A DNA stretch of 64,000 nt from JACJWR01 sp963752505 (lineage in GTDB: Bacteria > Actinomycetota > Actinomycetes > S36-B12 > UBA10799), in the NCBI GenBank assembly GCA_963752505.1, contig CAVVYM010000009.1:186001-250000 (forward strand), in the 5' to 3' direction. The notes beneath the pieces are model-generated. The model searched no databases, was not told where the DNA came from, and saw only the letters and a list, made by a program, of their open reading frames with translations. Below, piece by piece: positions 1 to 8,080 of this stretch. Made by a program: the position numbers and the translations under genes. Each line of letters opens with the position of its first letter. The stretch's first letter is position 1.

Positions 1-1401
1 TTGAGCACCCTGCGCCGCGGTCAGTTTCAACAGCACTTTCTCGTCCTCCGGCACTTGAGTGAGCCACTGGAATGCTTCCGCCGCCTGATCGGCGAAGAAT
101 TGATCGCCCTCGTTGTCCGTGAGCATGGTGGGGATCTTGATGTTCCTGTAGTCCTCTTCGAAATTGAAGGTCGCCATCGTGGCGAGGAGGTCGTAGTAGT
201 CAGAGGGCGCTCGATTCGCACGGGCATCCTGCTGCATCGCCGTGGTGTAGATGGAACCACGTTTGAAAATGTTGAACTGCGTGGTCCTGGGTAGGTTCTC
301 AAAGGCATCCGACATCACCGAATTGACCTCTTGCTTGGCTGTTGCCTGCTCGGCCTCGGAACCGCCAAGTGCCTTCAGGACCTGATCGACCGCCGACCTG
401 TCCTGCCACAACCCGATGGAGTCGTAAGCGGCAGGTTCGAGTACCACGGCCGAGAGTCCGTCGAGCTTGGCCGCCGCACGGGCACACAGCATGCCCCCGA
501 ATGAGATTCCCACCAGGCCGATCTTCCCCACGTCCGAACGGGCCTTGGTCCATTCGAGTACGGGACCAACGACTTGGTCCCAATTGGGTGTGAACACTTG
601 GCCGTCCACGAACAGTGGTGTCATCTGACCTGGGCCTTCGAACAGCACGATGTTGTAACCGCGTTCGAGACCCTCGGTGACGCCGAACTGCATGCTCTCC
701 ACGTTCTGGCCGTCACTACCCGAGGAGATGATGAGTGTCGGCTTGCGATCACGGGAGTCGTCCGGCCGCAGGAAGTATCCCGGAATCTGCCCATAGTCGG
801 AGCTGACCTCGAAGCGCTCGACTTGCGGCGACATCAGCTCCACCGCCGAGTTCCACAGGCCCTCAACATTTGTGAACACTTCCTCCTCACTGCTCCCGTT
901 GCTTGAGCCGAGGACGAAAAACAACTGCTGCGTGGCATAGGTCGACGCTCGCAGGAAGCGATTTCTGGCGCTGACCGGATTGCTGTCTCGCTGAGCGGAG
1001 GCGAGCTGGGCGAGTTGGTCGCTGAAGGCGGCGAAACTCGCGCAGTAGGCATCGAAAGCGGCCACGTCGGGAACGGCTGGGTTGCCGGTGGCCGCGTTGA
1101 TGCTCTGAACGATCCGCAACACCTCCCCCACCTCGGATGTCTGCGAACTAGCGCCGCCGAGTGCGAAGAGGGCTTCGCCCAGAAAGCCCTCCCAGGCAAA
1201 CAACTGCAGCGGCACCGGTTCCGCCTGACTGATCTGCAGCGATGAGGCGCTGGGAAGGGCACTTCCCGTCACCTCGGCGGGCCCCGATGGCGACTGCGAG
1301 TCAGTAGTCGAGGAGGTGGAACAGCCGGTCAGCGCTCCGACTCCGGCGAGAGAACCGCCGGCGAGGGCCCCGGCCAACAGCGAGCGTCGCGTAATAGGCA
1401 T
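1..1401 (-). CDS. Tat-exported alpha/beta hydrolase lipoprotein, 3' end cut by window edge
   Basis: Reading the minus strand from the ATG at 1401-1399 gives an open frame of 467 codons that runs off the window at base 1 with no stop, so the C-terminus is missing. The N-terminus has a twin-arginine signal (TRRSLLAG) followed by a lipobox (ALTGC), so it is probably exported folded and lipid-anchored. A nucleophile elbow GISFGG near residue 310 and the core around it match alpha/beta hydrolases of the FrsA/DUF1100-like type. A later DNEGDQFF segment is a likely site for the acid residue; the catalytic His would lie beyond the edge. The substrate is unknown. A TAGCGT -10-like hexamer (1412-1407) lies 5 nt before the ATG, suggesting a leaderless transcript. 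Confidence 0.8.
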   Translation of the reverse strand, partial: MPITRRSLLAGALAGGSLAGVGALTGCSTSSTTDSQSPSGPAEVTGSALPSASSLQISQAEPVPLQLFAWEGFLGEALFALGGASSQTSEVGEVLRIVQSINAATGNPAVPDVAAFDAYCASFAAFSDQLAQLASAQRDSNPVSARNRFLRASTYATQQLFFVLGSSNGSSEEEVFTNVEGLWNSAVELMSPQVERFEVSSDYGQIPGYFLRPDDSRDRKPTLIISSGSDGQNVESMQFGVTEGLERGYNIVLFEGPGQMTPLFVDGQVFTPNWDQVVGPVLEWTKARSDVGKIGLVGISFGGMLCARAAAKLDGLSAVVLEPAAYDSIGLWQDRSAVDQVLKALGGSEAEQATAKQEVNSVMSDAFENLPRTTQFNIFKRGSIYTTAMQQDARANRAPSDYYDLLATMATFNFEEDYRNIKIPTMLTDNEGDQFFADQAAEAFQWLTQVPEDEKVLLKLTAAQGAQ

Positions 1402-1484
1402 GAATCACGCTAGCAAGCCGGACGACTCGGACGCGCGTTATGAATCCGGGCAGGCCGCCGATGCCGCTCGCATCGAACTTCTGT

Positions 1485-2333
1485 TCAGCCGTACCTCTCG
1501 CATCCAATGCCGTCCCCGTCACCGTCGATGTTGTGGTAGTCGGGGCCTTTGAGAATCACCATTTTGCCGATGTCGGAGCAGTCAAGGTCCGGTCCTGGTA
1601 CGTCCCAAGGCTCCACTCCCGCTGCAAACTGTTGCAGTTGTTGGGGTTGCGGTTGCGGTTGCGGTTGAAAACTGGCGACCGAGGCCGGGGCCGCCTCGCT
1701 CCCGGGGCACGGTTTCGGGGCTGACGTTTGGTCGGCGGCGATGTAGGAGTCCTCGCGGTCATGCGGTCCGTAGCCGTCGCGGGAGTCGTAGCGCGCCACC
1801 GCATAGCCGCTGGTGATCATGTGAAAATTCAGGTCCTGTCCACCGATGGTGTCGACATAGCGCAGCAACCGGTCGTAGCGGTCGGTATCGTCGGTGCCGC
1901 CGCGCACCAGCACGACTTGATCGTTCTGAGCCGAGATCATGCCCGCCAGCTCGTCAGAGGCCGCGCCGTAGTTGCAGTCCCCCCGCTCCGGAGTGTCGAT
2001 GCCGATCAACCGAATCCGACCGGCGGTGGTGTCGATGGTGTCGCCATCAATGATTTTTGTGACGGTCACAACCACGCCTTGCTGCGACGATGCCGCACGG
2101 TCGGTGGGTGCCTGCGGCGTGCCCGGCGCCTCTACCGAGGAACGGGTCGGGGTGGGCGTGGATCTGGCTGTGGGCGACTCCGACGAGGCGAAAGGGGTCG
2201 CTGACGTCTCGGCTGGCGGGGTCGGCGATTCAAGGTCCCCGACGCCCCCGCTGGCACAACCGACCAGCACCGCGGCCGCACAACTGATCCCTGCCAAGAC
2301 GCCGATGCGCCTTCCCCACGTTCCGGTCACCAC
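1485..2333 (-). CDS. Secreted thermonuclease-like lipoprotein with C-terminal Excalibur motif
   Basis: About 282 residues. A hydrophobic signal ends in a lipobox (VLVGC), followed by a Thr/Pro/Ser-rich linker. The SNase domain shows TKIIDGDTI, IRLIGIDTPE and YDRLLRYVD, carrying the Asp, Arg and Glu residues typical of the staphylococcal nuclease site. The C-terminus has the Excalibur calcium-binding signature (DGDGDGIGCE) after a Gln/Pro-rich spacer. The expected role is Ca-dependent cleavage of extracellular nucleic acid. In-frame GTG codons at 2360, 2333 and 2330 are possible starts. The one at 2333 is preferred because the -10 element at 2364-2359 would start transcription near 2352, leaving an AGGAG before it. 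It is divergent from the MEKHLA gene. Confidence 0.85.
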   Translation of the reverse strand: MVTGTWGRRIGVLAGISCAAAVLVGCASGGVGDLESPTPPAETSATPFASSESPTARSTPTPTRSSVEAPGTPQAPTDRAASSQQGVVVTVTKIIDGDTIDTTAGRIRLIGIDTPERGDCNYGAASDELAGMISAQNDQVVLVRGGTDDTDRYDRLLRYVDTIGGQDLNFHMITSGYAVARYDSRDGYGPHDREDSYIAADQTSAPKPCPGSEAAPASVASFQPQPQPQPQQLQQFAAGVEPWDVPGPDLDCSDIGKMVILKGPDYHNIDGDGDGIGCERYG

Positions 2334-2358
2334 AGTCCACCCGTCTCCTGATGGCGCC

Positions 2359-2368
2359 ACACTACGCT
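2359..2368. promoter_or_regulatory. Overlapping divergent -10 elements
   Basis: The plus strand reads TACGCT (2363-2368), 7 nt before the ATG at 2376. The minus strand reads TAGTGT (2364-2359) toward the nuclease gene. The two hexamers share the central TA, so one melted site may serve both directions. Only the spacing and TANNNT pattern support this. Confidence 0.45.
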
Positions 2369-2375
2369 GGCCAGC

Positions 2376-2867
2376 ATGGAAACTGGCCCCTGGCAGCGTC
2401 CCGATGTGATGTCGCTCTCACACCACATGTCCGCCAGCTATGAGCGCCTGACCGGCCGAAACCTAGGCGGCGGGACATCCTGGGACGACGCCCGATCGGA
2501 CCTCGACATTGCGAGGGACTTGTATCACCATCACGAACCGCTGCTGTGCCACGACGCTGCCGACGAGCCGCGGTTCGTCTACGCGAACATGGCGGCCCAG
2601 CACCTCTGGGAAATGACCTGGGATGATTTCATCGGACTACCCTCGCGGCTCTCTGCCGAACCCGACGAACGTGCTGATCGAGCCCTGATGCTGGCGCGGG
2701 TGGCAGCGCAGGGGTTCATCGATGACTACCGAGGGATCCGCATCTCGTCGAGCGGTCGGCGGTTCCTCGTCGAACGGACAACCGTCTGGAATGTGCACGA
2801 CGAGGTCGGCAACCGGATCGGACAGGGCGCGAAGATCGTCCAGGTCACACCCCTGCCGCCGTCATGA
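2376..2867 (+). CDS. MEKHLA domain protein (PAS-like)
   Basis: 163 residues, matching the MEKHLA domain along nearly all its length: YERLTGRNL, FVYANMAAQHLWEMTWDDF, LPSRLSAEPDERADRALML, GFIDDYRGIRISSSGRRF and TTVWNVHDEVG. This domain is PAS-like and is best known as the C-terminal domain of plant HD-ZIP III proteins; bacterial stand-alone versions have no firmly assigned role and may bind a small ligand. The ATG at 2376 is favoured by a TACGCT hexamer 7 nt upstream (leaderless). Its stop overlaps the end of the convergent small membrane gene by 6 bp. Confidence 0.8.
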   Translation: METGPWQRPDVMSLSHHMSASYERLTGRNLGGGTSWDDARSDLDIARDLYHHHEPLLCHDAADEPRFVYANMAAQHLWEMTWDDFIGLPSRLSAEPDERADRALMLARVAAQGFIDDYRGIRISSSGRRFLVERTTVWNVHDEVGNRIGQGAKIVQVTPLPPS

Positions 2868-3050
2868 CTGTCGATTCACGGCCCGGTTGATCGACCACCA
2901 GATGACGCCTATGGAGAATCCGCCGATGACAGCGGGCAGCGGGCCCCAGTCAAAAATGATCACAAATAGCACGGCGGCAGCCACGGCTGCGGTGATGGCC
3001 ACGAGCAACTCTCGCGTGAGTAGCGGCCCGGAGTCCTTTGTTGCGCCCAT
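2862..3050 (-). CDS. Small two-helix membrane protein, function unknown
   Basis: 62 residues with two hydrophobic stretches (roughly residues 14-33 and 36-53) separated by a short turn with Trp-Gly-Pro, and a charged C-terminus. The ATG at 3050 is preceded by GGTGA at a usable distance. No recognised domain. It sits between the MEKHLA gene (convergent, 6 bp overlap) and an oxidoreductase gene reading the same way. Membrane location is inferred from composition only. Confidence 0.6.
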   Translation of the reverse strand: MGATKDSGPLLTRELLVAITAAVAAAVLFVIIFDWGPLPAVIGGFSIGVIWWSINRAVNRQS

Positions 3051-3102
3051 AGTTCACCGTACGACACAACAATGCGCAGGCCCGCGGGCCAACACGCGGG
3101 AA

Positions 3103-3972
3103 TCAGCCGACCGCCAGTGCCCGCTGGAGAGTCCGGTCAAGTCCAAGCGCGACACTCCAACCGAACAACATCGAATCGCCCGGTGCGCCACTGACGGCGG
3201 CGACGAAGGCCGCCACGGAGCGCGCATTGGCCCGGTACCAAGGATCGGGCGGGCCCGTCTCTGGTGAACCCAGGACGTCGACGCTACCGTCTGGCCACTC
3301 GACCGTTGGCGCTGCAAAGACCCAATGGGAGCCAACTGCGAAGGAACCACCGACCCTCATTCGGGCGTGCGAGCCGTGGAACAGCACTTCGTGTGAGATG
3401 CCCGCGAGCCCGGGCTGTTCGCGGCAGACAATGGCGACGTCGAGTGTGTCGCTGCTGGTATTCAGTGTGAAGGCATCTGCTGATCGGACACAACGGGCGG
3501 ACTCAACGTCGGGAGACCCCAGCAATGTGATCACCCACGACCACGGATGAGTGGCTACCTCCGAGAAGAGGTCGGGTCCGATCCGCTCTGATGCCAGGTC
3601 CACCTGGGAACACACCTCAACCCGCTGCAAATCACCGAGGTTGGGCAATGCCGCTTCCGCGCGTTGTGCCACATCGAGGAATCCGAACGCGTAGTTGACC
3701 CAGATCGGAGCATCGCGGGTACTGTCCAGCGCACCCGCGTCGCCGAGCCCAACGGCCGGTTTTTCGCAGAGGACGGGCACGTCTGGCAGGGCATTGATCA
3801 CCTTGGCGTGGGTAGCCGGCGGGGTCGCCACCGTGATCAGGTCCAGATTCAGGTCACCCAGCCTGGCGAGGTCATCCTCGCGCCCGACCATGGCCACGAC
3901 GTCGACGCCCGCCGCTGCCAATGCGGACTTATGGACCTGTCCCCAATTCGTCCCGATTACCGCCGCGCGCAC
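3103..3972 (-). CDS. Gfo/Idh/MocA-family NAD(P)-dependent oxidoreductase
   Basis: 289 residues. The N-terminal Rossmann segment begins AAVIGTNWGQVH; it is followed by DLITVATPPATHAKV and VLCEKPAVGLG, the EKP signature of the Gfo/Idh/MocA family that carries the catalytic Lys. The C-terminal part is the usual substrate/dimer domain. The substrate is probably a sugar, inositol or amino-acid derivative but cannot be deduced. The start is a GTG at 3972, 6 nt after a TAGGGT hexamer, so it is probably leaderless. It is divergent, 38 bp apart, from an alcohol dehydrogenase, which could act in the same small-molecule pathway. Confidence 0.8.
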   Translation of the reverse strand: MRAAVIGTNWGQVHKSALAAAGVDVVAMVGREDDLARLGDLNLDLITVATPPATHAKVINALPDVPVLCEKPAVGLGDAGALDSTRDAPIWVNYAFGFLDVAQRAEAALPNLGDLQRVEVCSQVDLASERIGPDLFSEVATHPWSWVITLLGSPDVESARCVRSADAFTLNTSSDTLDVAIVCREQPGLAGISHEVLFHGSHARMRVGGSFAVGSHWVFAAPTVEWPDGSVDVLGSPETGPPDPWYRANARSVAAFVAAVSGAPGDSMLFGWSVALGLDRTLQRALAVG

Positions 3973-3978
3973 CCTGAC

Positions 3979-3984
3979 ACCCTA
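3979..3984 (-). promoter_or_regulatory. -10 element of the Gfo/Idh/MocA gene
   Basis: The minus strand reads TAGGGT, then 6 nt, then the GTG start at 3972. The spacing puts the transcription start at the first base of the start codon, as in a leaderless mRNA. Confidence 0.45.
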
Positions 3985-4010
3985 GCGACAGTGGTGGCAA
4001 GGTGGTTCCC

Positions 4011-5048
4011 ATGCGCGCCGCCACCCTCACAGCGCCCGGTCACGTCACAGTTGCCGAGGTGCCAGATTCAGAGATCTCGGAACCCTCCGACGCCATCGTC
4101 AAGGTGGCCCTAGCGTGCATCTGCGGGTCGGATCTGTGGTCCTACCGGGGAATCCACGACGCCGCGCCCGCCCAGCGCACCGGACACGAGTTCATCGGCA
4201 CCGTTGTCGAGGTCGGCAGCGAAGTGAGTTCGATTCGAGTCGGCGATTTCGTGGTCGCGCCCTTCTCTTGGTCCGACGGGACGTGCGATGCCTGCCGAGA
4301 CGGCGTCACGTCCGGCTGCCGCAACGGCGGATTCTGGGGGCAGCCCGGATCCGACGGCGGCCAAGGCGAATTCGTGCGAGTTCCGTATGCCGACGCCACC
4401 CTGGTGGCAATACCCGACACGCCCCCGGAGGAGTTGTGGCCAGCGCTGCTGACACTGAGCGACGTGATGGCAACCGGGCATCACGCGGCCGTGTGTGCCC
4501 ATGTCGCCCCCGGGAGCACCGTTGCAGTAGTCGGTGATGGCGCGGTGGGACTGTGCGGCGTTCTCGCGGCACGTCGGCTTGGCGCAGAGCGGGTCATCGC
4601 ACTGAGCCGTCATCCCAACCGCCAGGCTGTTGCGCGGCAATTCGGCGCAACGGACCTTGTTGACGTTCGGGGCCGTGCCGCGGTGGCGGCCGTACGCGAA
4701 CTCACTGCGGGGCGAGGCGTGGACTCGGCGCTGGAGTGCGTGGGCACACAAGAGAGCCTCGAGACCGCGATCCACGCAACGCGCAAAGGTGGATCGGTCG
4801 GTTTCGTAGGCGTTCCCCACCTCGACTCCCCCAAGCCCATCACGGACCTCTTCAGCCGCTCGGTCGGGCTGCGAGGCGGCGGCGCTTGGGTGCGCACCTA
4901 CTTGCCTGAGTTGGTTCCCGAGGTCCTGTCAGGAAGTCTCGATCCCGGCGCTGTCTTCGACCTCTCGCTGCCCCTTGCTGACGTGGGCCGCGGCTACGAG
5001 GCGATGGATCAGCGAACTGCCATCAAGGTCCTCTTGACCATGCACTAG
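4011..5048 (+). CDS. Zinc-dependent alcohol dehydrogenase family protein (MDR superfamily)
   Basis: 345 residues. Visible hallmarks: catalytic-zinc segment CICGSDLWSYRG, the GHEFIGTVVEVG helix, a structural-zinc lobe with closely spaced Cys (DACRDGVTSGC), and a Rossmann motif VVGDGAVGLCGVLAA. The usual reaction is NAD(P)-linked oxidation of an alcohol or polyol. The frame extends to a GTG at 4002, but the ATG at 4011, with AAGGTGG just upstream and the family-typical MRAATLTAPG start, is the better choice. It is divergent from the Gfo/Idh/MocA gene. The exact substrate is unknown. Confidence 0.88.
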   Translation: MRAATLTAPGHVTVAEVPDSEISEPSDAIVKVALACICGSDLWSYRGIHDAAPAQRTGHEFIGTVVEVGSEVSSIRVGDFVVAPFSWSDGTCDACRDGVTSGCRNGGFWGQPGSDGGQGEFVRVPYADATLVAIPDTPPEELWPALLTLSDVMATGHHAAVCAHVAPGSTVAVVGDGAVGLCGVLAARRLGAERVIALSRHPNRQAVARQFGATDLVDVRGRAAVAAVRELTAGRGVDSALECVGTQESLETAIHATRKGGSVGFVGVPHLDSPKPITDLFSRSVGLRGGGAWVRTYLPELVPEVLSGSLDPGAVFDLSLPLADVGRGYEAMDQRTAIKVLLTMH

Positions 5049-5127
5049 GTACGCTCCCCAGTGCCCCACCCGCTCCTACGGGCAGGCACCTGGTTGACGT
5101 GCTCGCGACGCACGATAGAGAGGGGTC

Positions 5128-6801
5128 ATGGCAGCCGACATCAACTGGCCGCTGGTGATCGTGCAGATCGCTGGCGGTGTCGCGCTGCTACTCATCGGCG
5201 TCGGAGAGGTGAGCACGGCACTCAAGGCGCTCTCGGGAACCCGACTGCGCAGTGTGCTCAACGGACTCTCGGGCAACCGCTTCACAGGCGCGATCACAGG
5301 GGCGGTGGCGACCGCGCTGGTGCAGTCGTCGTCGGTCACGACCGTGCTCACCGTCAGTTTCGTCTCTGCCGGGCTGCTGACCCTCACCCAGGCGGCCTCC
5401 GTTGTGATCGGGGCGAACCTGGGCACCACAGTCACCGCGCAGATCGTGGCACTGGACGTCACCGAGTACGCGCTCGGGATCATTGCCGCCGGCGGCCTGC
5501 TGCTGGCCCTGGGAAAGCGCAGGCGCTGGCATCTGGTCGGGCAGGCGACCGTCGGTCTGGGTCTGGTGTTCCTTGGGCTCACGGCGATGAGTTCGGCGAT
5601 GATGCCGCTGCGCGAGTTCGAGCCATTCACCAATGCCATGGCGGCAACCGCGAACCCCTTCGTCGCAGCCCTGATCGGGGCCGTGGTGGCCGCCACAATT
5701 CAGTCCTCGAGCGCCACCACCGGGATCGTGGTGGCCATGTCCGCCGCCGGCCTCGTCGGCCTCCCCACGGGTATCGCCCTGGTGCTTGGGGCCAACATCG
5801 GTACGTGCGTTACCGCCGTGCTTGCCGCGCTGGGTCGCGGCACGGCAGCGATGCAGACGGCCGTAATTCATGTGCTGGTCAATCTTCTCGGCGCACTGGC
5901 GTGGCTGATCGCGCTGGACAGCCTCGTCGACCTCGTGCAGACGGTGTCCGGCAGTGCTGAGACCTCAACGGTGGCAACGCCGCGCGAGCTGGCCAACGCA
6001 CACCTGATATTCAATGCGGTGAACACAGTTGTCTTCTTGGCGCTTCTCCCCGCCTTGGTGTGGCTTGCGCGCCGCATCGTTGTCGATCGCCCGGGTGAAC
6101 AGCCAGGACCACCCCCCCTGACCGTCTCGGATCCACTGCCGTCGATCCTCCCCGGACTCGACGCCCGCCTGGCCCAGCTCGCGCAGGTGACCCACGAACA
6201 TCTGCAAACATCACTGCCCGCGGCGATCGACGGCTCGGCCGACGACCTGGCAGAAGCCACGCAGTTGGGTCGCAAGGTCCACACCCAGCATCGGGAGTTG
6301 GTGGACGAATGTGCCACCTACTCCGACGAGGAGTTGGGACCGGATCAACGCGACGCCCTTGAGGCGGTGCTTCAGTGGGGGAACATCCTCGAGCAGGTCG
6401 CGGCCACGACGTCCGCGGGAGTACTCCGAGCAGGTCGGCGTCGAATGGATCACCAGTGCACGATCAGCGCGAGCACCGCGCGCGTGCTGAGCCACATCCA
6501 CGAACTTCTCGTCGCCGACTTCGATCGGTTTGCCGCGCCCCTACGCCAGCCCGCGCCGGATCCGCGGGGTTGGACTGCCCCGACGATCGACGGCGAGGAT
6601 GCGCCCGTCCACCCGCGCATGTCGGCGGCCTTCGACGATGCCTACCGCCACCTGAGCAACCGACTTTTGGCCGGTTCAGACGCCTACACGTATGCGGTGG
6701 AGGTTGAGATGCTGGCCGCGATGGAGAATGTGGCGGCGGTCTTCGATCGCTTCAGCGCCTCCGACGAACTCCTGCAGGATTCGGGGCATGACCGAGGTTG
6801 A
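5128..6801 (+). CDS. Na+/phosphate cotransporter family protein (NptA/PNaS) with C-terminal PhoU-like region
   Basis: 557 residues. Two inverted membrane halves carry the paired signatures VQSSSVTT (about residue 67) and IQSSSATTG (about residue 190), plus VIGANLGTTVTAQ and VLGANIGTCVTAV, characteristic of the Na/Pi-cotransporter II family. After the membrane part (to about residue 315) comes a soluble helical region of about 230 residues, like the PhoU-type tail of bacterial members. It probably moves inorganic phosphate with sodium; direction is not certain. ATG at 5128 has a purine-rich GAGAGGGG upstream. The next gene starts 54 bp downstream. Confidence 0.9.
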   Translation: MAADINWPLVIVQIAGGVALLLIGVGEVSTALKALSGTRLRSVLNGLSGNRFTGAITGAVATALVQSSSVTTVLTVSFVSAGLLTLTQAASVVIGANLGTTVTAQIVALDVTEYALGIIAAGGLLLALGKRRRWHLVGQATVGLGLVFLGLTAMSSAMMPLREFEPFTNAMAATANPFVAALIGAVVAATIQSSSATTGIVVAMSAAGLVGLPTGIALVLGANIGTCVTAVLAALGRGTAAMQTAVIHVLVNLLGALAWLIALDSLVDLVQTVSGSAETSTVATPRELANAHLIFNAVNTVVFLALLPALVWLARRIVVDRPGEQPGPPPLTVSDPLPSILPGLDARLAQLAQVTHEHLQTSLPAAIDGSADDLAEATQLGRKVHTQHRELVDECATYSDEELGPDQRDALEAVLQWGNILEQVAATTSAGVLRAGRRRMDHQCTISASTARVLSHIHELLVADFDRFAAPLRQPAPDPRGWTAPTIDGEDAPVHPRMSAAFDDAYRHLSNRLLAGSDAYTYAVEVEMLAAMENVAAVFDRFSASDELLQDSGHDRG

Positions 6802-6855
6802 TGCCCGCTTGCGCCACAATGAGCCGACCTGCATTCACGCACGTTTGGAGGCGCC

Positions 6856-7671
6856 ATGTGGGATTGGTACCGAAGCGCGATCATCGAGACCGGTCGCCAA
6901 CCCGTCCTGTTCGCTTTCATCGCCTTCGTCCTGACGCTGCTGACGACGCGCATCATCGTGCGTTTGATCCGTGCGGGCAAGGGACCCTTCGGCAACGTGT
7001 CCGCGGGCGGCCTGCACGTGCACCACGTGGTCCCCGGGATCATCCTCATGGGAATCGGTGGCCTCATCGGCCTCGCATCGTCCGCCCAGGGTCCGCTGCC
7101 GCTTCTCGCCGGGCTGCTCTTCGGCGCCGGGGCGGCGTTGGTGCTCGATGAATTCCCGCTCATCCTGCATCTCGAGGATGTCTACTGGGAGCAAGAGGGC
7201 CGACTGTCGGTCGAGGTCACGACGCTGGCAATAGTGGTGTTGGGGACCGCGGTGCTGGTGGCGCAGCCAAACGTCAGCCTCATTCCCCCGTCGGAGGCCA
7301 CCCCAGCACTGCAATTCGTCGAGGCAATGGTGTTCACCGTCTTCTGGATCATCCCTGTCGCGATCACCCTCCTCAAGGGAAAGGTGTTCACGGCCGCCGT
7401 ATCCCTGCCTATTCCGATCTTCGCCTACGTCGGAATGATTCGGCTGGCCAAGCCGACCTCGCCGTGGGCCATACGTCGCTACGACGGCAAGAAGATGGCG
7501 ATCGCGACTGCCCGCCACCAGCGGCACGAAGAACGCATCGCGCCCTGGAAGGACGCCTGGTCGCGATCCATTTTCGGTTTCGGCGACAGCCCAGCGAAAT
7601 CCGATGATCCCAAGGCCACCGCGGCCCCCGCCGCGGAAGCCAAACCCCCGTCAGAAGTTACTCGCGAGTAG
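6856..7671 (+). CDS. Polytopic membrane protein with HxHH and LVLDEF motifs, paralogue of the gene at 34636-35511
   Basis: 271 residues, about 6-7 hydrophobic segments and a charged, Ala/Pro-rich cytoplasmic tail. Shared with its paralogue: GKGPFGNVS followed by LHVHHVVPG, then ALVLDEFPLILHLEDVYW, an FW-x-P-x-x-IT-LLKG segment, and GMIRLAKPTSPW. The clustered His and acidic residues at membrane edges could bind metal or form a membrane-hydrolase site, but that is inference; I know of no characterised function. ATG at 6856 has a clear GGAGG. It follows the phosphate transporter gene in the same direction. Confidence 0.75.
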   Translation: MWDWYRSAIIETGRQPVLFAFIAFVLTLLTTRIIVRLIRAGKGPFGNVSAGGLHVHHVVPGIILMGIGGLIGLASSAQGPLPLLAGLLFGAGAALVLDEFPLILHLEDVYWEQEGRLSVEVTTLAIVVLGTAVLVAQPNVSLIPPSEATPALQFVEAMVFTVFWIIPVAITLLKGKVFTAAVSLPIPIFAYVGMIRLAKPTSPWAIRRYDGKKMAIATARHQRHEERIAPWKDAWSRSIFGFGDSPAKSDDPKATAAPAAEAKPPSEVTRE

Positions 7672-7711
7672 AACAAAGTTACTGATTGGTAGGGGGTGAC
7701 AACCGTTTTTC

Positions 7712-7749
7712 AAGCGTGCAGGGTGGTGCTGAGACCACAACCCACGCTT
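7712..7749 (+). promoter_or_regulatory. Strong stem-loop in the leader of the 70-residue ORF
   Basis: AAGCGTG (7712-7718) pairs perfectly with CACGCTT (7743-7749). After a CA bulge, GG (7721-7722) can pair with CC (7741-7742). An inner GTGGT/ACCAC stem (7723-7727 with 7734-7738) closes on a six-base loop. The GGAGA ribosome site begins at the base of the stem (7750), so folding could affect translation. There is no T-tract, so it is not a simple terminator. Confidence 0.5.
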
Positions 7750-7760
7750 GGAGAATCATT

Positions 7761-7973
7761 ATGTCGAACACAGGTCCAGACGCTGCAGACGAGCACGTCC
7801 ACTTCAACCTCGGAGTCGATCAACTCGCCGACACGGCGGAGATCACGGACATGCACGACCCTTGGCTGGCGACTGCCGGCACCGCGTCCACAGGTCCAGT
7901 GGATGCCGGGGTGCACATGCCGGAAGGGGACTTCGAAGCACTCGCCGACCCGCGCCAACTCCCCGGAGTCTGA
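7761..7973 (+). CDS. Small acidic protein of unknown function
   Basis: 70 residues, strongly acidic, rich in Asp, Glu and Ala with only one Arg and no Lys; there is no signal peptide or membrane segment. The frame extends upstream, but the ATG at 7761 is preceded by GGAGA at good spacing and directly follows a stable hairpin, so this start is preferred. I do not recognise the family. Three His residues with many acids could bind cations, which is speculation. It lies between the HxHH membrane protein and an ABC exporter, separated from the latter by 107 bp. Confidence 0.55.
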   Translation: MSNTGPDAADEHVHFNLGVDQLADTAEITDMHDPWLATAGTASTGPVDAGVHMPEGDFEALADPRQLPGV

Positions 7974-8080
7974 GGGCCACCACTCCCCTCACGATTCAAC
8001 GACGCCCCAACCGGCGTGCGTCGCGTCGGCTCATCGGGTGGCAAGGTCATTCGGTGGGCCGACGCGCCATGATAGGAGGC

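Noticed and set aside
7690..7760. TPP riboswitch
   Set aside because: A GGGTG...CTGAG...ACCC pattern is present, but CTGAG lies in the hairpin loop and the conserved CCTGATC and later elements are missing.
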